From Closterium sp. NIES-65 (lineage: Eukaryota > Streptophyta > Zygnematophyceae > Desmidiales > Closteriaceae), in the NCBI GenBank assembly GCA_948144175.1, contig CANXME010000784.1, positions 597,001 to 661,000 on the forward strand: DNA of 64,000 nt. The letters run 5' to 3'. A model generated the notes under the pieces. It was not told where the DNA came from. It made no database searches and was given only the letters and a program-made list of their open reading frames with translations. Position numbers and translations under genes: made by a program. This document shows, in pieces, positions 1 through 11,221 of the stretch (the stretch's first letter is position 1; each line of letters starts with the position of its first letter).

Positions 1-3000
1 CTAGCGGGAGACGCCGCTCTGGCAAGGGCAAGGGGGGCAAGGGCGCGGGTGGAGCTAGCGGGGGTGGCGGAGGTGGCGGTGGAGGCGGCGGAGGGAGTGG
101 GGGTGGCGATGGGGGTGGTGGCGGGGGTGGAGGTGTCGGTGGCAGCAGTGGAGGCGGAGGCAGCGGAGGAGGTAGCGGTGGGAGCGGAGGCGGCGGTGGT
201 GGCGGAGGTGGAGGAGGCGGTGGTGGAGGAGGTGGAGCTGGTCGGGGTGGCGCTTCGTAGCGGAGCGGCTCCGGTGGTGGTCAGCGCCAGTAGCAGCAAC
301 AGCAGCGTTCTCGGGACATCCCCCCCCCTCAGCAGCTCCGTGAGTGGTACGCTGCGCGTCAGCGTGGTGGGGGTTTTGGTCCGTGCACCTTCGTCCTTCG
401 CACCGACGACCGCGCGGGTTAGCAGTGTGGGGGTGCCCACTCCACCCAGCGCTGCTTTGGCCGCCTGACGAACGCTTGGCGTCACCAGTTTCCGGAGGCC
501 ACTGAGATCCCCCGCTGGGGAGAGCTGTCTAGGGCAGGTGTGGATATCTTTGATCTTGACTTTGATGCTATTCTTGCTGCCATGTATGCTGTGAAACCTA
601 TAGTGATGAGGGTGACTATTACCGGTGTTTCCCGCCCAATCCGGGCATTGAGCCTGCTGCTCTAGGTGCCAGTGCGGCTGTTGCTCTAGGTGCCAGTGCG
701 TCTGCGTCCTCAGGTGCTGGTGAGTCCGCGCTCTAAGGTACCGCGTCGGCTTCGGCCTCCCTCACCTTCACACTTGACTCAGAGGCTTCTCGCTCCTTCT
801 TTCGAGACCGCACCACACTTACGCCGCTTGGTCGGTCGGTTGCAGTCTCCCTGGCAGACCCCTCTGGGGGTCCTGTCCTCTCTCACTTCTCTACTGTCCT
901 CCTGTGTCCGGCTGCTCCCTCTGGCACCTTGTCTGGTCTTTACCTCCTCTCATTCTCTACGAACTTGGTGAGTGGTGCTGACCTACAGGATGCGGGGGTT
1001 CACCAGTTTACTCCTGCGAGTCAGCGGGTGACCCACTGCTCGGACGCTCGCACAGGCCAACACCTGGCCACGTTTACGCGTCGGCCGGGGTCAAGCCTCT
1101 ACACCCTGACCACAGAGTCTTCTCCTGTCCCTGCATCTGGCCAGGTAGCTGCGTCGGGTCAAGTGTTTGCTGCAGTGTCCAGGTCTGGTCCTGAGTCTGC
1201 CCCCTGCTCGTGTCGCCTCCTGTCTCACGAGACTCTCCTGTGGCACCACCGTCTTGGTCACCCCTCCCTGCCTCGTCTCCGAGGCATGGCTTCCCGTGTC
1301 CTTGTCTCTGGTCTTCCCCGGTCCCTCCCTCCCCTTCCTTCAAGGCCTGGTCCTTCCTGTGTCCCCTGTGTCGAGGGGCGGCTACGGGCTGCCCCTCACT
1401 CCTCTCAGTTTCCCCCGACAGAGGCCCCGCTGCAGACGCTTCACATGGACGTGTGGGGCCCGGCCCGCGTCCGTGGACAGGGTCACGAGCGCTAGTTTCT
1501 GCTGGTGGTTGACAACTACTCGCGTTACACCACAGTCTTCCCCTTGCGCAGCAAGGGCGATGTCACTGAGGTGTTGATCGACTGGATCCGCGCAACTCGT
1601 CTCTAGCTCAGGAGGAGCTTTGGCTCGGACTTTCCTGTTCTGCGTCTGCACTCTGTCCGAGGCGGAGAGTTCTCCTCTGGCCTTCTGCGAGCCTACTGCC
1701 GTGCGCGAGGCATCCGCCAGACCTTTACGCTTCCGGACTCTCCACAGCAAAATGGGATTGCTGAGCGCCGCATTGGCAGTCATGGACGTCGCTCGTACGT
1801 CCATGATGCATGCGGCTGCCCCCCATTTTCTGTGGCCGTTTGCGGTTCGGTACGCGGCGCATCAGATCAACCTCCACCCCAGGGTCTCCATGCCGGAGAC
1901 CTCTCCAGCTTTGCTGTGGACGGGGAAGGTTGGCGATGCGTCTGCGTTCCGTGTCTGGGGATCTCGGGCGTTTGTCCGCGACTTGTCTGCGGACAAGCTG
2001 TCCCCTCGTGCTGCTCCTTGTGTCTTCCTTGGCTTCCCCCCTGACGCGCCAGGGTGGCAGTTCTACCACCCCACCTCTCGTCGTGTTCTGTCCTCTCAGG
2101 ACGTCATGTTTGACGAGTCGGTCCCCTACTACCGTCTCTTCCCCTACCGCACTCCTTCCCTCCCCCCGCCTCCGCTCTTCCTTGTGCCAGGTCCCCCCCC
2201 GGTAGACCCCCTCCCCCCTCACGGTCCTGCCCTTTCAGGTGTGTCCCAGGTAGACGCAGTCGAGCCGGTCAAGGTTGCTGGTGACTCTGGTACTGCTGCG
2301 GGTGCTGAGCCTGGGGGTGCTGACTCTGGGGGTGCTGCGCAAGTGGGTGCTGCGCCTGGGGGTGCTGAGCCTGGGGGTGCTCTGACTGGGGGTGCTGAGC
2401 CTAGGGGTGCTGAGACTTGGGGTGCTGAGCCTGGGGGTACTAGGCCTTGGGGTGCTGAGCCTGGGGGTGCTATGTCAGGAGCTGTTGAACCTGGGGGTGC
2501 TGCGACAGGAGCTGTTGAGCCTGGGGGTGCTGCGTCTGGAGCTACTGAGCATGGGGGTGCAGAGCCAGCGGCCGCTGGACCTGCTCGTGTGGTGTCTGGC
2601 GTTGCTAGGCCTGGAGGTTCTCCGAGTGCTTCTTCTCGGCGGGAGCCACTCTCTCCACAGGAGTTGCGCGAGTGGTTTGCCCGGCGCTGGAGGGTTACTG
2701 CTGGAGCAAGAGCGTCTTCAGCCGCTAAGGGTGCTGGTGCCGCCGGTCCCGGAGGTGCTCGTCCAGGGAGTGCTGAAGCTGCTGGGCCGGCGATCCGACT
2801 GGAGCTGGAGCTGCTGAGGGTGTTGGCGCTGAGGCTACTGCTGTGAGTCCTGGCGGCGGTCCTGCTGCGGGTGCTGCTGGTGCTGCTGGAGGTACTGCAG
2901 CGGGAGGTGTTGTTGGCGCTGGTGTTGCCGCTGGGGGTGCTGGTGCTGTCCTTGCTGTGTCTGGAGTCGCCGCGCGGCCTCGACTGTACTTCGTTCCGCT

Positions 3001-5220
3001 CCTTCAGCAGGTTCTCGGTCTTCCTCCTCCCTTAGAGTGTCCACCGCCTGTCCAGTCACAGTCACAGTTACCGCCGTCCTCCCCATTGCCTGCTCCCTCC
3101 CCCTACACTGGTCCTACTGGAGGTCTTGCTGAGCGTCGTAAGCTTGCGTCTCGTCCTGCGTCGCCTGTTCGTGCTGCTCGCGCTAGTAGTCGCGGTTCGC
3201 GTCAGCGTCCTCCTCCAGTCCCTGGCACGCACCGGATGTCTCTACGTCCGTCCATTGCTCCTCTGCGTGTCCCTTTGCCTTCTCCTCCTGCGTCCTCTCT
3301 TCTTGCACTTGCCGACCCGGAGTCGGACTCTCTTCGTGCTGCCAGTCCTACTGTCACGTGTCTCCTTGCTACTGTCGTCACTGACCCCTCCTTTGAGTCC
3401 ACTACTGCGTCTGCTCTTGTTGCTGAGCTCGTCGACTTTGCTGCTCGCTGTCGTCTAGACTACGCTGCTAGTCTTGTTGCTGAGTCTGCATCTGTCTGTC
3501 CTCCGTCCGACGGGGGTGAGTGTGCTCTTGGCACGGACGTCCTTGAGGACAGGCAGGAGGAGTTCCAGTGTCTGGCTGCTACTTCACCTCATCTCGTGTC
3601 CGTACTCCTTACCCCTGAGAGAGACCCGGATGCACTTGACATCCCGACTATGCGCACTTACGCGGAGGCCGTAGAGGGTCCCTACTCGTCTCAGTGGCAG
3701 GCAGCTATGGATGTAGAGATGGCTTCCTCGAAGTCCACACGCACCTACGTTGACGCGGTTCCCCCACCTGGGGCGAACATCGTCAGTGGCATGTGGATCT
3801 TCAGAGTGAAGCGGCCGCCAGGTTCTCCACCTGTCTTCAAGGCGCGGTACGTGGCTCGTTGCTTCAGTCAGTAGCAGGGAGTTGACTACTTTCAGACCTT
3901 CTCTCCCACCTCGAAGATGGCCACTCTTTGGGTGCTGCTGCACATAGCCGCTCAGCGTGACTACGAGCTTCACTCTCTTGACTTCAGCACTGCGTTCTTG
4001 CAGGGTAGCCTGCACGAGGAGATCTGGCTGCGCCGTCCACCTGGCTTCACCGGGACTTCTCCTCCTGGCACCCAGTCGAGCCTCCGACGGCCAGTCTACG
4101 GTCTCCGCCAGGCACCGCGTGAGTGGCACGACACACTGAGGACTACGCTTGCGGCTCTTGGGTTTGCTCCCTCCACTGCCGACCCGTCGCTGTTTCTACG
4201 CACCGACACCTCTTTGCCGCCGTTCTACATCCTCGTGTACGTCGACGACTTGGTCTTTGCCACAGCTGACACTACTGGACTTGCCTACGTGAAGTCCGAG
4301 CTGCAGAAGCGACACACATGCACAGACCTGGGTGAACTGCGCAGCTACCTTGGCTTGCAGATCACCCAGGACAGAGCACGCCGCACCATTACCGTGACTC
4401 AGTCACACATGGTGCAGCAGGTCCTTCAGCGCTTCGGCTTCACGTACTCCTCGCCTCAGACCACTCCTCTGCCTACTCGCCACTCACTCTCAGCTCTGCC
4501 TTCGGATGAGTCCGTAGAGTCGAGTGGCCCGTATCCAGAGCTTGTTGGCTGCCTCATGTACCTGATGACCTGCACACGACCTGACCTTGCATACCCTCTT
4601 AGCATTCTTGCACGCTATGTTGCTCCTGGGAGAGACAGACCAGAGCACATGGCTGCAGCGAAGAGGGTGTTGCGCTACTTGTGCAGTACGTCGGGCATGG
4701 GGCTAGTGCTTGGAGGGCAGAGTCCAGTGATCCTCACTGGGGGCGCAGACGCTTCTTGGGCTGACGACCAAGCTACACAGCGGTCGTCAGAGGGTTACAC
4801 CTTCAGCCTTGGTTCCGGCTCGCTTTCGTAGCGGGCTACTAGCTCGTCTTCCGTTCTCGGCTCGAGTTGTGAGGCTGAGATCTACGCAGGAGCCATGGCT
4901 GCTCAAGAGCTTCGCTGGCTCACCTACCTGCTGACTGACCTCGGAGAGCCGCCTCGTTCTCCTCCAATCCTGTACGTAGACAACAAGGCCATGCTGGCCT
5001 TGTGTCAAGAGCAGCGCCTGGAGCACAGAACGAAGCACATTGCTCTCCGCTACTTTCTTGCGCGTGAGCTGCAGCAGCGTGGACAGTTGCGGTTTGCGTA
5101 CGTGGCCTCTGAGGCCAACACTGCTGATATCTTCACTAAGGCACTTGCGCCTTGTGATCATCAGCGGTTCTGTACTCAGCTTGGTCTTGTGCTTGCCTTG
5201 CCTCACTTGCTCACTTCTTG
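1..5220 (+). pseudogene. Degenerate Copia gag-pol of element A
   Basis: Recognisable pieces by similarity to the intact copy C: Gly-rich Gag (from 1; the frame is lost about 240), Gag zinc-binding segment (about 340-470), protease to pre-integrase and the first integrase Asp (HMDVWGP) ending in a stop near 1494, integrase core and C-terminus (about 1620-2200), a spacer rich in Gly-Gly-Ala-Glu-Pro repeats (about 2280-2580), RT from about 3640, a stop at about 3872, the RT palm with the catalytic YVDD box (about 4237), then RNase H with a stop near 4830 and the C-terminal part at 4895-5220. The integrase DDE residues, the RT box and the RNase H segments survive separately, but at least four stops or frameshifts separate them. 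It ends in the same Leu-Leu-Thr-Ser type tail as the other family-1 copies. Confidence 0.9.
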
Positions 5221-5429
5221 ACCTTGCTTGTACTGTCACATATATATACTCCTGCTCTTGCTTGTTTAGCCTCTTATATATATATGTGCTCTTGCATGTA
5301 AACTGGCCTTCTGGCCTTGAACTTGTGCTCGGAATGTGTGGTGGCTTTGTGATCCACCCTGAGCTTTGCTTTGCTTTGTTTGACTGGTCTTGTGACCCCT
5401 TGTTCTCCCCCATTTTGCCTATGGGGGTG

Positions 5430-5556
5430 TGTCAGATTTATATGACATAGCTATTGTAGGCTATAGTGGGGTAGCACATATGGGGTACAACTTTCTGGGG
5501 TTTGTATTTGTACACGACTTTCATTTAGTCATTCCATTCTCGTTCTAACTTTCTCA
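5430..5556 (+). repeat. 3' LTR of element A
   Basis: Begins TGTCAGATTTATATGAC directly after the purine-rich tract ATGGGGGTG and ends CTTTCTCA. It is about 127 bp and closely matches the 3' LTR of element F at 21234-21361. Its partner lies outside the window. Confidence 0.85.
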
Positions 5557-5837
5557 CTTTGACCTGACAAATACAGCGCGACAGCAAGGACAAACAACTG
5601 ACTCGTTATTGTGCAGTTGCCCGAGTCATCAGCAACAACAAAACGCTTATTAGTAATAACTGTTCATATTCCCTTGTTCTCTTATAAAAGCTTGTATCCC
5701 TTTGTTTTAATCAATCTACTTTGCCCTCACATACTCTGTGGTTCAAACACTTCACTAAAAGCTTTCGTTATTACATTGTTCTACTCAGAATTTAGTCCTG
5801 TCAAGATCCTAAGGGCTTTCTCAGCCCAACGATGATA
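5557..5837 (+). repeat. Family-2 LTR remnant (3' part)
   Basis: From CTTTGACCTGACAAATACAG to CTCAGCCCAAC this stretch aligns with the 3' two-thirds of the LTRs of E and B, including the stretch TTGCCCTCACATAC and the closing CTCAGCCC. It lies between A on the left and G on the right and carries the 5-bp target TGATA that was duplicated by G (5833-5837). It is therefore an older family-2 insertion used twice as a landing site. Confidence 0.8.
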
Positions 5838-5980
5838 TGTCAAATTATATATATATGCTTGTTTAGGTTATCTAGGCTGTATGGGGGTTAGCACTAGGGT
5901 GTACACAAACTTTCTCAATACTCTAGTCTTATACCCTAGCCTTGACCTAATTCATTCATTCTTGCCTTAGGTTCTTAACA
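5838..5980 (+). repeat. 5' LTR of element G
   Basis: Starts TGTCAAATTATATATATATG and ends CCTTAGGTTCTTAACA. It is 143 bp and matches the 3' copy at 9610-9758 apart from a longer AT microsatellite there and a few substitutions. Confidence 0.9.
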
Positions 5981-6612
5981 TGGTAGCTAGAGCAGGAGGT
6001 CTCTAAGACCTACGAATCGGGCCCACCTAACTGCCTGCCTTGCTTATTGCTCGCGCCCGCCTCGGCGGCAGCGCGCGTCACTAATTTTTTCTCGCACGCG
6101 CCTCGGTTTCTAGCGCGCGCGTCTCTGATTTTTAGCGCGTGCCACTGCTGTAGAGCCACGCGCCGGTCCGCGTTGCCTGCGTAGCCCATGTAGAGCCCGC
6201 GCACCCCTTACGCCGCCCGCGAGCAGCCTAAGCAGAGCCCGCCGCCCGCGCGCGACGTAGAGCCCGCCGCCCCCGCGCGCGCCGCTCGTAGCCACGTGCA
6301 GCCAGGAGCCATGCGCAGCACGTAGCCACGCGCAGCAGAGAGCCACGCGCGGCCCTTAGCCGCACGCAGCCAGCAACCGCGCGCGCCCTACTTGTGTACT
6401 TGCCTGTGAGGCTCACTGCTGCCGAACCCACTGCCTTCGAACTGTACGGCCTGCCACTGTCTAGAGCCCCACCTTAGGAGCTTGGGTGCAGCAAGCTACT
6501 ACCCTACACGTTGCCTATACTGCCTACTGCCTCTGTCTTAGCCTATTGTCTGCTGCCTACTGCCTCGTGTCTACTGCCTGCCTGCATTAAGTTGCCTTTG
6601 CCTACTGCTGTT

Positions 6613-9435
6613 ATGACGACGCCTAATGTTCTCGCGTTCGAGCCTGACGGTCGCCCCATAGAGTTCACCTCCACGCCTTGCACCGCCACCTCCACTTCGA
6701 AAAGCACCTCCTTGCAGCAGAGAAGAACATCCTCGCTGTAGGTGCTGCTCGTGGCACTCCTCGCTCTCCCCTCTTTGAGGGGTGCTCCCCCTCCCCTCTC
6801 CCCCCCTCCTACGCCTCCGCAGCTGCTGCTCACGACTACCTTGGTGCTGAGGAGGTCGGGGCTGCTTCCGCTCCTAGTGGGAAGCGTCGCAGTGGCAGGG
6901 GGGGCAAGGGTGGCAGGGTAGGTGGGGGCGGCGGTGGAGGTGGCGGTGGTGCAGGCGGCGGGGGCGGTGGAGGTGGTGGGGGTGGTCGTGGGGGTGGAGG
7001 GGGTGGAGGTGGTGGTGGGGGCGGCGGAGGCACGGGGGGCGGTGGAGGGGGCAGCAGCGGCGGTGGGGGAGGAGGGAGCGGTGGTGGCAGTGGTGGCCAG
7101 GGCCGGCAGCAGCCGCAGCAGCAGCAGCGTCAGCGCCAGACCCCCACTTCCCAGCAGCTTCTTGACTGGTATGCCGTGCGTGGGGCTTCTGGAGGTTCTG
7201 GTCGCTGCCCCTATATCATCCGCACAGGTCCCCGCGCTAATCGCCAGTGCACAGGGTTTCACACTGAGCAACGCTGCTTCGCTCGACTTAGCGACGCCTG
7301 GCGCGCCAAGTTTCCTAATGCTACTGAGTTCCCCAACTGGGCAGACATGCTTAGGCGTGATGTACCAATCTTTGATCTTAACTATGAGGCTATTCTAGCT
7401 GCTATGTATGCATTGTCTGTTAGTGCTGAGGTTGACTGCTACTTGTGTGTGCCGCCGGATCCTGGTATAGCCCCTGGTATAGCTCCTGCTGCACTAGGTG
7501 CTTGTGAGTCTGCTCCCCTTGGTACTGTGCCTGCACAGGCCTTGCACACCTTTACACTTGACTCTGGTGCTTCCCGCTGTTTCTTTCGCGACAGTACCAC
7601 AGTCACTCCCCTTCCTGCACCTGTTCCTGTCTCACTGGCTGACCCCTCTGGGGGCCCAGTGCTTGCACGGTCTTCCAGTATGCTTTCGTGTCTGGCGTTC
7701 CAGTCTGGTGAGTTGTCTGGTCTCCACCTCCCCTCGTTCTCTACGAACTTGGTGAGCAACGCTGTCCTTGAGGACATGCAGGAGGACCTTGAGTGTCTTG
7801 CAGCCGCTGCGCCTCATCTCGTGTCCATGCTGCTTGCCCCTGAGGGAGACCCGGATGCACCAGACATCCCGACTCCACGATCGTACGCTGAGGCAATCGA
7901 GGGTCCCTACTCCTCTCAGTGGCAGACAGCCATTGACGCAGAGATGGCATCCTGGAAGTCCACAGGCACCTACGTCGACGAGGTTCCCCCTCCTTGGGCG
8001 AACATCGTTAGTGGCATGTGGATTTTCAGGGTGAAGCGGCCGCCAGGTTCTCCACCTGACTTCAAGGCTCGTTACGTTGCTTGAGGCTTCAGTTAGCGAG
8101 AGGGAGTTGACTTCTTCCAGACCTTCTCCCCCACCCCGAAGATGACCACTCTTCGGGTGTTGCTGCACGTTGCCGCTCAGCGTGACTACGAGCTTCACTC
8201 TCTTGAATTCAGCACAGCTTTCTTGCAGGGTAGCCTGCACGAGGAGATCTGGCTGCGCCGTCCACCTGGCTTCACTGGATCGTTCCCTCCTGGTACCCAG
8301 TGGAGCCTCCGACGGCGAGTCTACAGTCTCCGCCAAGCGCCACGTGAGTGGCACGACAGACTGAGGACGACTCTTGCGGCTCTTGGGTTTGCCCCGTTGA
8401 CTGCTGACCCGTCACTGTTTCTGCGCACTGACACTTCGCTATCGCCGTTCTACATCCTAGTGTACGTCGACGACTTGGTCTTTGCCACTGCTGACACTAA
8501 GGCGCTCGCCCTGGTGAAGTCGGAGCAGCAGAAGAGACACATGTGCACAGACCTGGGTGAGCTGCGCAGCTACCTTGGCTTGTAGATCACCCGGGACAGA
8601 GCACGCCGCACCATCACACTGACTTAGTCACACATGGTGCAGCATGTCCTTCAGTGCTTCGGCTTCACCTGGTCCTCAGCACAGGCCACTCCTCTGGCTA
8701 CAGGTCACTCGCTCACAGCTCCACCTTTGGACGAGAGTCCGTAGAGCCGAGTGGTCCTTACCCAGAGCTAGTGGGCTGCCTCATGTACCTGATGACCTGC
8801 ACTCGTCCTGACCTTGCGTACCCTCTTGGCCTTCTGGCTCGCTACGTGGCTCCTGGTCGGCACCGAAAGGTGCACATAGATAATGCTAAGAGGGTACTAC
8901 GCTACTTGTGCAGTACATCGGGCATGGGGCTCGTGCTTGGAGGACGGGGTGACGTTGTCCTCACTGGTCACTCGGACGCCTCGACGACCAGGCTACGCAG
9001 CGGTCGTCACAGGGTTACACCTTCAGCCTTGGTTCTGGTTCAGCTTCCTTGCGTTCTACACGTTCGTCGTCAGTTCTCGGCTCCAGCTGTGAGGCCAAGA
9101 TCTACGCCACAGCCATGGTTGCACAGGAGCTACGCTGGCTCACCTACCTGCTGACTGACTTGGGAGAGCGGCCTTGTTCTCCTCCAACACTGTACGTCGA
9201 CAACAAGGCCGCCATTGCCTTGTGTCAGGAGCACAGACTGGAGCACAGAACGAAGCACATCGCTCTGCGTTACTTCCTTGCTCGAGAGCTGCAGCAGCGT
9301 GGCCAGCTTTGCCTTGCTTACGTGACCACTAGGGCCAACACTGCTGATATATTCACCAAGGCGCTTCCGCCTGGTGATCATCAGCGATTTTGCACCTTGT
9401 TAGGCCTAGTGCCCACACTTCCTCATTTGCTGTAG
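6613..9435 (+). pseudogene. Deleted gag-protease-RT-RNaseH of element G
   Basis: The ATG at 6613 starts a Gag N-terminus (MTTPNVLAFEPDGR), but after about 18 residues the sequence jumps to the end of Gag (LLAAEKNILAVGAARG), deleting roughly 200 residues. A long open stretch (6678-8084) follows: Gly-rich Gag, Gln-rich segment, a Cys/His zinc-binding motif C-x13-C-x3-H-x4-C (CPY...QC...H...C), protease with the DSGAS active site, then an in-frame jump from NLVS to the pre-RT segment (EDLECLAAA). The pre-integrase domain and the complete integrase are absent. RT resumes through stops at 8082 and 8094, has YVDD at about 8461, and RNase H runs to the stop at 9433-9435 with frameshifts near 8740 and 9000. 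It cannot integrate by itself. Confidence 0.88.
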
Positions 9436-9609
9436 GCTTTGTTTGTACTGTGATCTTTATATATATCTCTGCATGTGAACTGACCTTGTGGTCTTTTGCT
9501 TGTGCTCAGACTGCGTGGTGACGTTGTGATCCACCCTCAGACTTCTTCTCTTGACTGGTCTTGTGACCGTTGCTTGCTCTGGCTATCCCCCATTTCGCCT
9601 ATGGTGGTG

Positions 9610-9758
9610 TGTCAAATTATATATATATATATATGCTTGTTTAGGTTATCTAGGCTGTATGGGGGTTAGCACTAGGGGGTACACAAACTTTCTCGATACT
9701 CTAGTCTTGTACCCTAACCTTGGCCTAATTCACTCATTCTTGCCTTAGGTTCTTAACA
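9610..9758 (+). repeat. 3' LTR of element G
   Basis: 149 bp, TGTCAAATTATA...TTCTTAACA, followed by the TGATA target-site duplication. The extra length over the 5' LTR is mainly an expanded AT run. Confidence 0.9.
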
Positions 9759-9763
9759 TGATA

Positions 9764-10872
9764 AGGTGCATTTGAGGGGCGTCAAGGCCATGGTGTGGCA
9801 TGGCATGACAGGACGTGGCATGGCATGTCAGGATGTGGCATGGCATAGGAAACCCTGGGCAGAGTGTTAGAATCACTAAGCTGAGTCTAAGGTAGAAGGA
9901 GAATGACGAGAGAGAAGGGTTTCACTATGGACAGGGTCACAACATATAGGGTAGGAAAGGGGGTACACCACCAAACAGGATATCACGATAACTACACTAA
10001 CGTTAGAACTACATGCAATCATAACTGCATGCAGGAATAGCAAGGTGCAGAACACAACCTGCAGGTGTACTCAAAGCAACAGCACGCAAGAGCAATGACA
10101 ACCAGTGCAGTAGTGGCAGAGACAGCTGCAATAAGCCCTGAGGCAAGAAAGAAACAAAGAGAAGGTGCATGTGGCGCAGGTAGCCTGGAGAGCAGGTGCG
10201 TGCGGCTAGAAAGGGTGGCGGCAAAGCAGGGCTCAACGACAACGCCTGCAGCTCAACAGCAAAGAAAGACGAACGAAGAGAGAGTGGCGTTAGGGGCTGC
10301 AGAAGTAGGTGCCACAGTAGCAGTGGCGGTTGCTGGAGATGCAGTGGAAGAGAGAGGAAGAAGAACAAGAGAGAAACAAAACAGATTACTCTCATCCGCC
10401 CTCAACTTCTCTCCCCCCCCCCCACAGCACCAAGTGCTGCAGAGAGAGAGGAAGAGGGAAGGGAGGGACGGCCTGCTAGTGTTTCACACCCGCCACCCCA
10501 CGTCTCCCCCTCCCCCCCTCCCCACGACGGAATTCGCGGAAGGGAGGGCGAGTGGGGGGGGGGGGGGGGGGCGGTAGCTGCTGCTGGCGCTAGCGCTGGC
10601 GCCTGGCGCTGGCGCAGACGTTGGTGCTGGCGCTGGCGCTGGGCGTAGGTGCTGGCGCCGGCGGTCCACACTGGCGCTCGCAGCTGGCCGTGGCGCTGGC
10701 GCTCGTCGCTGGCGTCTGCGCAGGCGCTGGGCGGGCTCCGCGCGGTCAAAACGGGTTGCGCATCGACGGGAGGGGCTGCGCGCTGGGCAGAACGAGCTGC
10801 GCGCAAGGGAAAACGGATTGCGCGCAGTGCAGATCGGGTAGAAAAGCAGGGCGACGGCAGGACGGGACGGGC
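9764..10872. other. Non-coding repeat-rich interval between G and F
   Basis: No gene recognised. It holds a short minisatellite of GTGGCATGGCATG-type units (about 9792-9853), a possible Copia-type LTR fragment (about 9867-10015, see separate entry), runs of C (about 10418-10428) and G (about 10554-10571), and a GCTGGC-rich minisatellite (about 10575-10720) like the GC-rich leaders of the family-1 elements. Open frames here are low-complexity and look spurious. Confidence 0.6.
9867..10015. repeat. Dispersed repeat, copy 1 (possible solo LTR)
   Basis: The core from GAAGGGTTTCACTATGGACA (about 9919) to ACTAACGTTAGAAC is nearly identical to 21363-21455. Read on the minus strand the interval runs TG...TTCTAACA over about 147 bp and contains GGTGTACCCCCT, similar in layout to the family-1 LTRs. 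No target-site duplication or internal region was found, so the LTR assignment is an inference. Confidence 0.5.
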
Positions 10873-11015
10873 TGTCAGAATGTGATGTTTGTGTAGCCTG
10901 CAGTGGGGTACTCTATAGCGAGTACAGCTCGACCTAGGGTTTGCTATATGTACTCAACTGCATGCTAGTGAAAAGCCCACTTTCCTGTTTCTCGATTCTG
11001 CCTAGTGCTTCGACA
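10873..11015 (+). repeat. 5' LTR-like sequence of element F
   Basis: TGTCAGAATGTGATG...GCTTCGACA, about 143 bp, directly followed by TGCTATCAGAGCAGG, which resembles a Met-tRNA primer-binding site. Only parts (for example GTAGCCTGCAGTGGGGTA) resemble the 3' LTR of F. Confidence 0.65.
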
Positions 11016-11221
11016 TGCTATCAGAGCAGGTCGACCCTCCTGGGTTGATCCTGTGGGTGGGCCCCACCCGATGCTTCCGCTGCTCTACTGCCTGTAGCGC
11101 GCCCCGGACGCGCGCCGTTTTCTTCCTGCCGTGCGCTCGGAGCGCACAACGTTTTTTCTTCCCGCCGCGCGCTCGGGGCGCGCGGCTGTTTTCCGCCCTG
11201 CCCGCCGCGCGCCTTTTCTGC

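Larger units (their letters stand above)
1..5556 (+). mobile_element. Copia LTR retrotransposon A (family 1), 5' end outside window
   Basis: The window opens inside the Gly-rich Gag of a Ty1/Copia element. Order along the plus strand is Gag, protease, GAG-pre-integrase, integrase, pentapeptide-repeat spacer, reverse transcriptase and RNase H (to about 5220), then a 3' LTR at 5430-5556. The order INT before RT defines Copia. The 3' flank (from 5557) is the 3' part of an unrelated family-2 LTR, so A inserted into that LTR; the left flank and 5' LTR are not visible. Several stops and frameshifts make it inactive. It is closest to the intact element C at 32004-39336. Confidence 0.93.
5838..9758 (+). 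mobile_element. Copia element G, integrase-deleted derivative (family 1)
   Basis: A complete insertion bounded by two LTRs (5838-5980 and 9610-9758) and a perfect 5-bp target-site duplication TGATA (5833-5837 and 9759-9763). A primer-binding-site-like TGGTAGCTAGAGCAGG follows the 5' LTR, as expected for initiator-Met tRNA priming. Its internal region is only about 3.6 kb because most of gag and the whole integrase are missing. The leader (about 5990-6600) is GC-rich with repeated GCGCGC-type motifs. Confidence 0.92.

Noticed and set aside
6836-7033. Pro-rich open frame opposite the Gly-rich Gag (similar ones at 27699-28250 and 11671-11853)
   Set aside because: It is the antisense reading of poly-Gly codons and of the pentapeptide repeat; no independent coding signal.
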